The notes beneath the pieces are model-generated. The model was given only the letters and a program-made list of their open reading frames with translations, made no database searches and had not been told where the DNA came from. Shown here piece after piece: positions 34,895 through 45,175 of a stretch of DNA of 64,000 nucleotides. Numbering within the stretch: position 1 is the first letter of the stretch; each line of letters starts with the position of its first letter. The translations under genes were made by a program, and so were the position numbers. Source of the stretch: Rhipidocladum racemiflorum (Eukaryota > Streptophyta > Magnoliopsida > Poales > Poaceae); contig CM070569.1 of the NCBI GenBank assembly GCA_036346355.1, forward strand, positions 60,288,561 to 60,352,560, in the 5' to 3' direction.

Positions 34895-36598
34895 TTAGGA
34901 CTTCGCAGCCCCAGATTTGTGCTCGACGGTATCCGTGGTTCTGACACGGACTCTCCATCGCCTTCTCGAAATGGTCGGGGTTGCGGTTCTGCGGCTTCCC
35001 GGTGGTCGGCGGCCGCGATTATGCGGTCCTCGCGGACTGTTCTTGTGGCGCTTCCGCTTGTCGGGCGGTCGGAGGAGTGGGCTCGGCGCGATTCCTCGCT
35101 TCGACTTCCCTTTGTCGAAGATGACATCTACGGCCTCCTCGCCCGAGGCGTGGTTGGTGGCGATGTCCAAGAGCTCTTTGGTGGTTCTGGGCTTTGCGCA
35201 TCCCAGCTTGTGGACTAGGGTCTTGGAGGTGGTGCCGTAGATGAACGCCCCCACGACATCGGCGTCACGGATGTCAGGGAGCTCGTTGCACTGTTGGGAG
35301 AAACGCCGGATGTAGTCCCGGAGGTTCTCCCCTGGCTGCTGCTTGCAGCTCTTCAGGTCCCAGGAGTTCCCTGGTCGCTTGTAGGTGCCCTGGAAGTTGC
35401 CAACGAAGTGGTGTTTGAGGTCGGCCCAGTCCCTGATGATGTTGGCGGGCAGGTACTCGAGCCATGCTCGAGCCGAGTCCGCCAAGTAGATGGAGAGGTA
35501 CTGGATGACGAAAAGATCGTCTGTGTCTCCCCCTGCTCGGCATGCTAACCGGTAATCCTCTAGCCACACGCTGGGGTTCATGGCCCCCGCGTATTTGGCT
35601 ATGTTGACCGGCGCTCGGAACCTAGCAGGGAACCTCGCGCTGCGGATTCCTTGACAGAATGCCCGCGGCCCGGGGCCATCGGGGCTCGGGCTGCGGTCAC
35701 ATCGTGGGGCGCTGTCGGCGACGTACGTCCGGGCCGGGTCGTTCCCTGCCCTTCTTCGCGCCTGGAGGGTGGCGCGAACGTCGCGTTTGTCGCCCAAGCG
35801 TTGGCGCACCGGTGCGTGATGCCTGGTTGTTCGGGGCGATACCGCCTTGTTTTGCCGGTGGCCTCGGAAGCGTCGCGATGCGACCGCCGAGGAGGCGCCG
35901 AACGCCGCGATGCGAGCCATGCACGTGTTGCGCTGGCCGCTCGTTCCACCGCCTTCGGAGATTCGTGGGTTGCCTTGGCCGCGGATCGTCCTGGCCAGGG
36001 ATGCCGCGAGCAACATTGCCGCCGCGCGATGTTTTGGCCGGCGTGTGGAAAGAACGACGAATCGCTTGGTCCCTTTGGCTGCCAGTGGTGAACCTGGCGT
36101 CTTGCGAGCACGCGGCGCCGCTAGGTGCGGAGTAGAACCGCTGGTGGATCTTGATCCAGATCGGCTTGGAGCTTGTCGAGCTCGGCTTTTGAACCTCCAG
36201 CTCTTTGCGCTGCCGCCGAAGGTCGGCGCGGCGAACTGGTGGTCCTCTCGATGCGTTGGAGGAGAGTCTTCGGCATGACCGGGTAGCGGAGGGGTCGCTT
36301 GCGCTGCCGCGGCGGCCGCTCGCGATAGCGCGGCTCGTTTCTTATCTCTCCCTCCGCTAGAGCCGTGGCCGGAGGAGTTGTCCGAATGGTCGTTGTCGGG
36401 CGCGTGGCCGACCATCGCTACGAAGCGTGGAGGCGCAGCGGGCGCAACCGCCGCTACTTGACGCTCCTGCGCGTCGTCCGGGGCGAATGAGCTTTTGGCG
36501 TGCTTCGGCGTCGGTGTCCGCGCGGGGGCCTCGAGCCGAAGGTCACTGAGGACACTGGAGACGGCGCCAAGGTCCTCGTTGGCGCGAGCGCCGAGCAC
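34895..36598 (-). CDS. Gag polyprotein of the Tat-type element
   Basis: An open frame of 567 residues. The retrotransposon gag domain begins at about residue 340: MNPSVWLEDYRLACRAGG, ARAWLEYLPANIIRDWADLK, FVGNFQGTYKRPG and ENLRDYIRRFSQQCNELPDI. A basic tail rich in Arg/Lys follows, typical of nucleocapsid regions; no CCHC knuckle was seen. The first third is low-complexity and may be frameshifted relative to the ancestral Gag. Confidence 0.8.
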   Translation of the reverse strand: MLGARANEDLGAVSSVLSDLRLEAPARTPTPKHAKSSFAPDDAQERQVAAVAPAAPPRFVAMVGHAPDNDHSDNSSGHGSSGGRDKKRAALSRAAAAAAQATPPLPGHAEDSPPTHREDHQFAAPTFGGSAKSWRFKSRARQAPSRSGSRSTSGSTPHLAAPRARKTPGSPLAAKGTKRFVVLSTRRPKHRAAAMLLAASLARTIRGQGNPRISEGGGTSGQRNTCMARIAAFGASSAVASRRFRGHRQNKAVSPRTTRHHAPVRQRLGDKRDVRATLQARRRAGNDPARTYVADSAPRCDRSPSPDGPGPRAFCQGIRSARFPARFRAPVNIAKYAGAMNPSVWLEDYRLACRAGGDTDDLFVIQYLSIYLADSARAWLEYLPANIIRDWADLKHHFVGNFQGTYKRPGNSWDLKSCKQQPGENLRDYIRRFSQQCNELPDIRDADVVGAFIYGTTSKTLVHKLGCAKPRTTKELLDIATNHASGEEAVDVIFDKGKSKRGIAPSPLLRPPDKRKRHKNSPRGPHNRGRRPPGSRRTATPTISRRRWRVRVRTTDTVEHKSGAAKS

Positions 36599-36767
36599 GG
36601 GGGACGATCGCCATCTCCGCCCCGCCGCGGTGATGATGAAGTCGAGGCAAAGCGGATCGATGCTATCGGCATGGTGGTGTCGAAGAAAAGGACCGCCGAG
36701 GAAGCCGAGCGGAAAGCAACGGCGACGGCGTCGCAGCCCTACCGGCGCGCGCTAACCGCCGGCGCCG

Positions 36768-37313
36768 CACCGGCTAGTGAATTTGTATAGGTCGACGGGT
36801 GCACGCTCCCTCTCTCGAACGGCTTGACTCGGGTGAGCGCAAGATGTATCTTGGTTCGGCCGAACGTCCCTACTCCAGTTCGTGTGAGTTGGATTGTATT
36901 GATCTTCTTTTCTCGCTTGTCCCCTTTACATGCTTGCCCCTCCTCCTTTATATAGGCGAGGAGGAGGTTACACTGTTGGTGGAAAAAGAGGAAAAGACTG
37001 CGTTTCTGGCCGTCCGAAAATGGCGGTCGATGGGATCGCCGACTCCTCATGCCCTGCTGCTGGTCGCCGTAGTTGCTGCGTCGTTCGTAGTAAATGCGAG
37101 GGTCGGGAACTTGCGTCGCTACGTCATCGTTATTATGGCCGGCATTTAATGCGCTCGATACGCAATAAATGTCGTCGCTTCTCTGGGATATCGGAGACCT
37201 GGTCGTGACTTCAGACCTTGCCCGGCGGTCGCGACTTTGGGCCTCGATTGGCCAGGGTCGGCCCGTGCGTCTTTTTGGGCCGCTGGGGGTACCCATGGTA
37301 CTGGTACTCGTCA
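36768..37313 (-). repeat. 5' LTR of the Tat-type element, end eroded
   Basis: It matches the left LTR from CACCGGCTAG to the outer TGACGAG edge. The inner end, CGAAACGCCGACA in the other LTR, is missing and GGCGCCGG follows directly. GGCGCC is the usual start of the primer-binding site in related elements, so a small deletion probably removed the LTR end. The TATA box is at 36947-36956 on the minus strand. Confidence 0.85.
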
Positions 37314-37318
37314 AGCAC

Positions 37319-37997
37319 TAACCAGAAATATAGCAATGACATAACGAATAGCACATTTGTCAGCAACTAAGCAACATAAAGCACAACATTTCACAGAGGA
37401 TAATAAGAAAGGGAGCCATTATTCCTTGTTCTAGCCATAAATTTGACTGAGGCAAGTATATACTTGTCCACAAAAGTTAAAACAACAGAAAATCGATCTA
37501 TATCCATCACATTAGAACAGCTGAACAGGACTACTCCAGGCAACAGAGACACTGATCGCCCTTTTTGAGCAGCGTACTCACTGGGCCATGCACTCCAAAA
37601 TCCAACAGTATATCAATTTGAACCTAGTATATACTAATTAACAAAGATAAATCATTAAACAAGTATCTACAAGGGATAGAATTTGCTCTTAATTTACAAT
37701 TGTAAAAGCATCCCCCAGATATTTGTGGAACCTGCTTATTTTTGACATATATGTACTACAAAAAAGTGCGTAAGAACAAAAAAGAGAAACAAGATTACCA
37801 AATTTTCCAATCGCTGCTTCCAGATCGCTTGTTCGCTGATCGCCCCGTGTAATAAGTGCGTAAGTTTGGTTGCTTCCAGATCGCTTGTTTTGGTTCGCTT
37901 TGGATGCAACAATATATTATGCTTTGGAGAGAAAAATTCTACCATCAAGTCAGGATAAGAGAATGAAAGGAACTATAGCATTTTGTTGTTTGCTCAC
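37319..37997. other. Spacer right of the gypsy element
   Basis: The word TTGCTTCCAGATCGCTTGTT occurs near 37813 and again near 37870, a short duplication. No exon was found. Confidence 0.45.
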
Positions 37998-38640
37998 AGA
38001 AGTCATCAAGAAGATCCTTAATTTTTTCATTATAGACTTCCAAGATGCTCACTGAAAATGTGTACACCACCGATGAACTCTCCTCAGACATCCTGAACAA
38101 TTCTTCCAAAGCTCTAGAGTTAACGCCCCTATTCTCTGGAACCCCTTCCATGATGAATGTCTTTCCTGTTCCTGTTTGCCCAAATGCGAGGATGCATACA
38201 TTGAATCCATCCATCACTGACCGCACGACTGGCAAGCTCTCAGCAAACACAGCCTCTAAAGGAAACAATTAGAATACGACCCATTAAATTCAGCATCTGA
38301 AAACACACAGTAAAATCTAAAATATAATCTGAGAAACAAAGCATATGCGATTTGTTCAACTAAATCATTACTACAATGTATTGCATCGGGCATGCTATTT
38401 CCGCAGCTTTCCAAAAAACACATAATGCCAAGCAGAGTAGCAACAGTTAATACCTTGATCTTCTGCCGGTCCAACAATCAAATTTAAAGAGCTTCCTTTC
38501 TTTCTCCTGTGACGGATCGATCTTAATCATGTATGAGCACTCACGGGAGACCTCATCAGCACTTAGAGACTGGCACCGGCAGAACACCCTAATGTTCCCC
38601 CTCAGCTCGATTAGCTCATTGTATACAGCAAAAAAAAAAA
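37998..38640 (-). pseudogene. KIN-14 kinesin motor fragment
   Basis: Two exons of a C-terminal-motor (kinesin-14) protein are visible on the minus strand. The first, near 38640-38487, reads YNELIELRGNIRVFCRC, SLSADEVSRECS and KERKLFKFD, then is frameshifted: GPAEDQ lies in another frame just before its end. A usual segment after DPSQ is also missing. The second (38255-37998, after CCTTTAG) reads AVFAESLPVVRSVMDGFNVC, the P-loop GQTGTGKTF, PENRGVNSRALEELFRMSEE and SILEVYNEKIKDLLDD. The rest of the motor (SSRSH, switch II, DLAGSE) and all non-motor parts are absent, so no working motor can be made. Confidence 0.85.
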
Positions 38641-38689
38641 TTAGATTGCACATATTTGTAAAAATAAGCTACCAGCAGCTTACATTGTT

Positions 38690-39297
38690 GTAGAACCAAA
38701 AGTAAATTAAGTGAACAATATTGGAGAAAATAAAAAAAATACTACATACTATTGTATGTAGCCAATTCCTTCAACAGCACTATGAGAAATGGACTATAAA
38801 ACTCTAGTTGCTAAAAGCAATGCAAATTTTGAGCAGGAAAACTGTCTACCTTCGAATGAACTTCCCAAGCTTAATTAGTTTCAATCAGCTTATTATAAAC
38901 CTAACGAGAAAGTAGTGATCCGATCAAGAATGGCAGGGCAGGAGAAAACAATACTGGCAACAATCACTCAGTCAGTCACATAAAACCTAAGTCACGAGGT
39001 AGATTTAAGAATTTTTCTGTTTTCCCCTAAAAGTCTGAACACACGGAAGAAAAAAAAATCTGACATCGCAGTTCTACCAAAGTGTGAACATGCGACTGCT
39101 TGATTGGGAACATCGTTTTGAAGGTCCCCAAGGTTGCTGGGGCACTTCATTCTTCTATATTTCAATAGCTGAGAAGAGCTTCCTTGATCTGCATTTCAAT
39201 GGCAGGAAGATCTAAGCCTTTTTTTTTGTTTTGTTCTGGAAATGGCTGCTGCGCTCTCAATGGACTGACAGAAACGGTGAAACATCTCATACCCAGT
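38690..39297. other. Spacer between gene fragments
   Basis: No coding sequence recognised. Confidence 0.4.
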
Positions 39298-40003
39298 TCA
39301 AATGCTCGATGTATCTGGCAAATGATCAAGCCGACCGTTCAGGATTTGGCGGGCGCGTGCGCTTCAGTACTGCAGTCGCTGGTGTAGTGCCTGACATTTG
39401 TTCAAAAAATTCAGGATCCCATCTCTGTATTAGAAGGGGATCCTCGGCGTAGCATATGTATATTGATGTCACTGCACTTTCGACAACCACAACAGTTAAC
39501 CCAACCTGCAAAATAGAGCGGCTTTCAGTCCTCAATAAAGTCGGCAAAACACTTTTAGTTCGACAGATCCAACAAGATTATAATCTAGAAGTTCCATTCT
39601 GCAGTGCTAAATTAAGAATGGCAGGACATGAGAGATCATGGGTATACCACCGTACCGAGAGGGCTATATCCAGATACTTTTTGAAGTTGGCCACAGACAC
39701 AGAGGGGAAGAGCCCGTACCCGGGCAAGCAGCCCACCAGCCTCCTGGCGTCGTCGGGCATCATGAACGGCGTGGGAGGCGAGGGCGGAGGTGTGGCGAGG
39801 CGCGGAGCCATGAACGGGCGGGCGGGCGGGCTGCAGCACCTCGCCTCGATGGTGGTCGTTGTCGGGGACACGAATGGAGGGGGAGGGGAGCTTGGGGAGG
39901 AGCGGCGACGCGCGTAGGGATGCTTCGGCAGCGGTGTCGACGGCGGCAGGTACATCGCGTCCCCCTCCATTCGTGTGCTCTCGTTCCCCATCGGCGGCTG
40001 CAT
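39298..40003 (-). pseudogene. Choline-transporter-like (CTL/PNS1) gene, first and last exon only
   Basis: The last exon (39505-39298, after TTTTGCAG) reads VGLTVVVVESAVTSIYICYA, EDPLLIQRWDPEFFEQMS, then a frameshift and a TGA; the shifted frame continues ALHQRLQY, SARARQILNGRLDHLPDTSS, the usual CTL C-terminus. The first exon (40003-39656) starts MQPPMGNESTRMEGDAMYLP, is Pro/Ser-rich and ends NFKKYLDIALS at a GTACGG donor. The phases agree, but the multi-membrane-span centre of a CTL protein (several hundred residues) is missing between them. Assignment of the first exon to CTL is inference from position and phase; the last exon is clear. Confidence 0.65.
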
Positions 40004-40009
40004 CGCGTC

Positions 40010-43000
40010 GGGCACCTACAGAATCTACCGGCAGCAAAATCAAGAAAAGCTCAGATTTTGATCCGCGGGGGGTTTCTTGATCTGATCCCACCGCCGCGGT
40101 CGGATCTGGCGGGAGGAATCAGAATCAGGGGAGGGGGCTCGAGGGCGTACCGAGATCGGGGCGTCAGCGGCGAGGTCCCGGGTGGAGGCGAGAGATGGGG
40201 GAGGATGCGACGCGAGAAGGGGAAGAATAGGAAAGAGCAGGTGAAGGCGGAACGGAATCCTCGCTCGAGCTCTCGCGCGCCCCAGGCCCAGGGTTCGGAG
40301 GAAGGCGAGATGATGGGGGCGAGATGATGAGTAGGGGGAGGCGGCGGCGATCGGGGCGCGGAGATGGGGGCGCGTGTGTTTAGGCGAGATTGGGGGGCAT
40401 GGAGGTTCAGAAAGTTTGATGAGATTTGATGAGATGAACCAAGTGATTTAGTCCATTAGATTTGATGAAGTGATGTGATAACACATCTTAGACTTTGATT
40501 ATAAGGAAATAGGATTTCTGTGTGGACATGTTAGGGTGAACAAAGAAAAATTATTCTATGTGGGGGCAGAATAGTGTGTGTACGTAGAAAAGAATTAACT
40601 GGTGAATTATAAAGGGGTAAAGACTAGGTAGGATTTTTTTTTTGCCGAGTTTAACACTCTATACGTTCACCGGTGAATAATACATGTTCTAAAAATACTA
40701 TAGATCAAGCTGCAAAAAAACTATAGAGATCGAGTTAAGAAAAAAGTCTAGAGATAGAGATGCACACGTATTTCTGTACACGAAAATATTTTTCTCGGGG
40801 AAAACAGAGAAATGACCTGAATGTAAGGAGCGGGGACCTATTTGTTATATTTTTGGACCTGAGCGCTATCCTGAAAAATTAGAAAAGGGCTAGTTCGCGA
40901 TTTGTATTTAACTGGAGCATCTTTTCGTAAAGTAACAAACCGAGGGGTCTAAACGCAATTTGGAAACTTTTTCTTACACTCACAAAAAATCACAAAAGAC
41001 ATGTTTGTAATTATACAGGGACCTAACCGTAATTTAAAAAATACTGAGGGACTTTTTTGCAAATAGGCGGGAAGTGACGTGGTGGGCCTGAGCTGCTGCC
41101 GATTCTTCCATGCATAATATATTAGTTATTTCTACTCTTGCTCCTTTTTAATTCTATATTTCTACTTTGACTCATTTTGATTTTAATTTTTTAAAAAAAT
41201 CAAGAGTAGTTAGAGAAAATATTTAACTAACTAGTTAGCTCCAGATTCTAAAAAAGGGAAGAGAGAGCAGAAAAGGAAGAGAGAGAAGAGACGGAAGATA
41301 TGAGGCTTTAGGCCATACCTCGGCGGCGGCGGTCGACGGCTCCAATCGCTTGTCGAGGTGCTCCGGGCAGCGGCGGTTGTCATAGGCTCGTCTGGGCACT
41401 CTAGGCGGCACCGCTCAAGGCAGGGACGAGGTCGGGCTCAAGGGCCGAGCGACGGTGGCGCGGAGGGGTTGAGTGGTTTGGGCCGAGGTGGGGACGGCAA
41501 CACGAAGTGGTCGTGGTGCTCGCCTCTGGCTTTGCCGACGGATGCGAATGGGTAGGACTCGAGACAGGATTCTTGTGGAGAGCGACTTGGGACGGGATTC
41601 TTGCGCCTAGTTCATAATCGAGAATCACTCCTATGGGATTTTGATTCTCGCGTGAGGGAGCTGGGGGCGTTTGGTAGAGCTTCGGCTCCTCCGGACAAGA
41701 ATCCGGGAGTTGGAGGTTTAACGAACGATGCCTTATATTATTGGGCATTTTTCGTATTTTTATTCGTAAAATTTATCATATGAAAATATTTCCATTGTAA
41801 GAAGATAGTCTTGATGCAGGGTGTCCAATCTTCACAGCGTAGAATTAAGGGTAACTTTGGATCCGTAAACCTTGACGTATATGATGGCACCAACTACTGT
41901 CTCGATACAGCATCCTGCGGCAAATGAATTTGTCCAAGAATACTCTCATGATCTACGTCTACTCGACCATGCAAAAAGTAGACACACGGTTCCTGCAATC
42001 AGATGAAGAAATAGTAAGAACAACAGAAGTATTTTCAAGAAAATCAAAATTTCCAAAAGGCAGCGCATAGCATAAACCTGAGAATAAACAATATTAGCTA
42101 TCTTGAATTTAATGTTGTCCCCTTTACAATAAATAATAACACAAATAAATAAAAGACACTAGGGGGTGTGCAATCTGGCCTAGGGTCGGCTAAAGTGGAT
42201 CCCAACCCTTTTTGAACTCTATCTCTAACTCAAATTCCTAATCTAATTCGGTCAATCTGGAAGTTGATACTTGTTGGTCAATTTAAAAATAGTAGGAAGT
42301 TGGTTCTTGAGGTCCTATAATGGAGTGAAATAAAGAGGACGTTCCAAGCTTTTAAACAAGTTTAAGAACACAACAATTTGAGTCCGTATGTGAGAGTTAT
42401 GACCTTTTTAAGTTCGATTGGTCTAGCAGTCCTAATTAGACTATTTTGCTCTTCAAATTTAATTCAGCCTTATCTTCTCCTTTTCTATCTTCTCTTGGCC
42501 GAATTGAGCTGGGTCTTAGCTCCCTTGCACTTTGGTTAAGTGGTCTTACTTTCTACTTAGGCATATGTGCCTCCCTTTTGGGTCAATTGTATGAAGTGGG
42601 CCTAGTGGTTGCATGGGTTGTTCTCCTCTTGCTTGCCTCATGGATTGCACTCTCATTTCTTGGCCATATGGGCTTGATGCTCAAGCCGCATGGGATGTCC
42701 TATGTGGTCATGACTGTCTTCTTGATCTTTCATGTGACCTTCATCCTCCCTCATCTTCCACTAGATTTCAGCATGGTTTATTGACATAATTCGGCTCCAT
42801 TTGATATTTAACTATTCTTTGTATCTAACAATATGCAATAACCCGCTATTATGTAGTATACTATGCCCATATAACATAGACTGTTTACATAAATGATTCA
42901 CCTGTTGATATTTGATACAGATTAATAATTCTTTTCAGTTAATTAAGATATTATACCAGAAAGTATTGCACATATGAATATCCGAATCAAGTCTATTAGC

Positions 43001-43243
43001 ATATTTTTCACATATAATCACTATAGTAGTCAATTTTAAAAATAACTTACATAATATCTGAATGTGAAAAGAATAAAATGTGTTCCGTGTACTATTGTAT
43101 TTCACTATTAATCCTAAATCATTTAAGGGAGGGGAAATAAACAGATGTCACTTGTGAGATCCCTTCCCGTAAATTATCACCATGTATACATGCAAAACCG
43201 CTAGCCTTAGTTACTCTCTCCAATTTCAGTAGCTACTCCCTAG
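40010..43243. other. Long region without a supported gene
   Basis: 40010-40400 is GC-rich, probably leader and promoter of the CTL copy. 40420-41250 is AT-rich repeat-like. 41300-41720 is GC-rich with open frames on both strands but no recognisable protein; its right end GGGGGCGTTTGGTAGAGC resembles a DNA-transposon end. 42446-42784 is open with a hydrophobic product, but the composition and repeats argue against a gene. 42785-43243 is AT-rich. Confidence 0.4.
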
Positions 43244-43887
43244 CAAGGTTTAAAATCCCAGTGAAATTTTGGAAACCTCGGTTGAGATTTCGGATTTCGG
43301 CTGAGAACGAGATCCTACAAGATTGGCATTGTTGAAACACGAAGAGTTGGCAAGACAACACTAGCTCAGAAAATATATAATGGTTAAAGAATAAAAGGAA
43401 ACTTTAGCAAATATGCGTGGATGATTTCTAAGTATAGGGTATTTTATGTGCAAACACTTAGTAATTTGCATTCAAATAAATAGAGAATGTTACATAAATT
43501 CTTTCATGATTTTTTTAAAAAATTCTATTTTTTTCTAGTCGCGGGATACTATTTTACAGTATTTTGCACTATAAGAATTTTAAAAAATTCCTCAAGCTTG
43601 ATCACTATCTACAAATTTCATGGGAACATTAGTGGTGTGTCAAAAATATGCAAAAAAAAATTCTAACGCGATTTCAACACTTTTTTGCTCGCTTCAATTT
43701 GACCTAAATCTTGGCATTTTCCATCTAGATTTCGATTTTTGGACTAAGATCTCGGAAATCCCAGTAGAAAAAATGCCGGAAATGAATTTTTGCTTTTCGT
43801 TCGGATTTCTCTTAGAGTTTTTTTTATCAAAATTTTAGATTTCGAACGATGACAAGATGTAAACCAAAAACAAAATTTGAAACCTTA
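43244..43887 (+). mobile_element. hAT-like non-autonomous element carrying an NB-ARC fragment
   Basis: It starts CAAGGTTTAAAATCCCAGTG and ends AAAATTTGAAACCTTA, imperfect TIRs of the CAAGGTTT family. The interior right part (43555-43860) shares AATTCCTCAAGCTTGATCA and GGGAACATTAGTG with 9160-9240 and 44870-44930. No clear 8-bp target-site duplication remains. Confidence 0.6.
43322..43438 (+). pseudogene. NB-ARC P-loop fragment of an NLR resistance gene
   Basis: One frame reads IGIVETRRVGKTTLAQKIYN G, a TAA stop, then RIKGNFSKYAWMISK. This is the NB-ARC kinase-1a motif (GMGGVGKTTLAQKIYN in intact genes) with the following segment up to the AW-x-SK region. GMGG is altered to ETRR, so it is non-functional. 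It lies wholly inside the hAT-like element, which points to capture of a gene fragment. Confidence 0.75.
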
Positions 43888-43994
43888 CTCATCAATACTG
43901 ATACACACCTAGCACCTCAGCTATATACATCCGCTCCTTCTATTGCATACGTACAAGGCTGTGAAGGAACGAACTTATCACGGTGTTGGCGGTG

Positions 43995-44360
43995 GGCACA
44001 AGGATTCAAATTTTCAGACCCCTCCGAGATTCAAAATCCTGACCGGGTAAAAAAATTAAAAAAAATAAATAAATTTCGGATTTCCCAGCGAGATCTCGGC
44101 GATTTCGACTGAAATATCAGTGATTTTTGCCGAAATTTGATGTTTTTGCCAGATTTTAATTTTTGTGAATTGAATTTAGGGTTAAGATCAAAAAATTAAC
44201 ATGTTTTTGACCCTTTTTGTCGGTTCAATTTGTCGGTTAGGACTGTCCGAATTTTTTAAAATTTCTCAAGATTAATCATCATCTGAAAAATTTATGGGAA
44301 TATTATGGATTTGTTAGGACCATTCACAAACAATTTCAAAATTTTCTAAAGTAGATTGAA
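43995..44360. repeat. hAT-like repeat, relative of 3665-4100
   Basis: Collinear with the repeat at 3665: CAGACCCCTCCGAGATT, CAGCGAGATCTCGGCGATTT, ACATGTTTTTGACC and GGGAATATTATGGAT. Non-coding. Confidence 0.6.
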
Positions 44361-44796
44361 CTATTTTCATTTAGGTAAAATTTGTTAGTCCATCTTTAGT
44401 AGCACTATTTGAATTTTTGAACATTCCTAAAGATTGATCCGACAATGTAAACTTTACATAAAGCATTTATCATGACAAAGTTAGAAAATACATGCAAAAC
44501 TTCAACTCTACATTGTAAACTTTCTGAATACGTAGCATCAGTTCCTTCGCTGGAATAACAAGAACACTGTAAACTTTCTGAATATAACTTGAGAAATCTC
44601 AAAATTAGGATCAGTCCACTCCACCTCAGAACAACAGGTTTAATAGAATATGTACTAGTTGTCCACAGAGACCCCGAGTATCAAGACTTTTACAATTCAA
44701 CATGTCCTAATGAGGTATTATATATATAATATATAGGAATATATAGAAAACATTCCAAAAACTTAAAATTACCACTATTAAATTTCCAAAAACTTC

Positions 44797-45175
44797 ATTT
44801 GTTACATTTAAAAAATCAAAAACAAACTTTACATAAGGTTTTTATCACAACTTGACCACTGTTAAATTTTTAAAAATTCCTCATACATGATCATCATCTA
44901 AAATTTTTATGGAAACATTAGTGATGTGTTAGGACCATCCAAAAAAAATTTAAAATTTTTTGACGTGTTTTGGGCCATTTTTTGGTCGGTTCAATGTGGA
45001 CCGAGATCTCCGTGATTTTGGCCGAAATCTCGGATTTCTCGGTTGAAAAAAAAAACGGATTTGAAATTTGGTTTTTGTATTTCGTCCGGATTTTGTCCGA
45101 AATTTTCGAATCTCATCGAAATTTCGGATTTCGGCAACCTCCGAGATTTAACCCAAAACGAGATATGAAACCTTG
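44797..45175. repeat. hAT-like repeat, relative of 9090-9495
   Basis: Nearly collinear with 9090-9495 and ends GATATGAAACCTTG, a well preserved family terminus. Confidence 0.65.

Larger units (their letters stand above)
23862..37313 (-). mobile_element. Full-length Ty3/gypsy retrotransposon, Tat/Retand type, 13.45 kb
   Basis: Two LTRs bound the element, with a perfect 5-bp target-site duplication AGCAC at 23857-23861 and 37314-37318. Gag, protease, RT, RNase H and integrase follow in gypsy order on the minus strand, so the 5' LTR is the right-hand one. Between integrase and the 3' LTR lie 6.4 kb with two plus-strand (antisense) genes. An extra antisense ORF downstream of integrase is known for the Tat lineage (Retand, Grande, RIRE2 types). 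Gag-pol is broken by several frameshifts, so the copy is not autonomous. The LTRs differ by scattered substitutions and small indels, so insertion is neither brand new nor ancient. Confidence 0.92.

Noticed and set aside
42446..42784. Hydrophobic frame of 112 residues resembling a membrane protein
   Set aside because: T-rich DNA gives Leu/Phe codons by chance; no promoter, splice or homology support.
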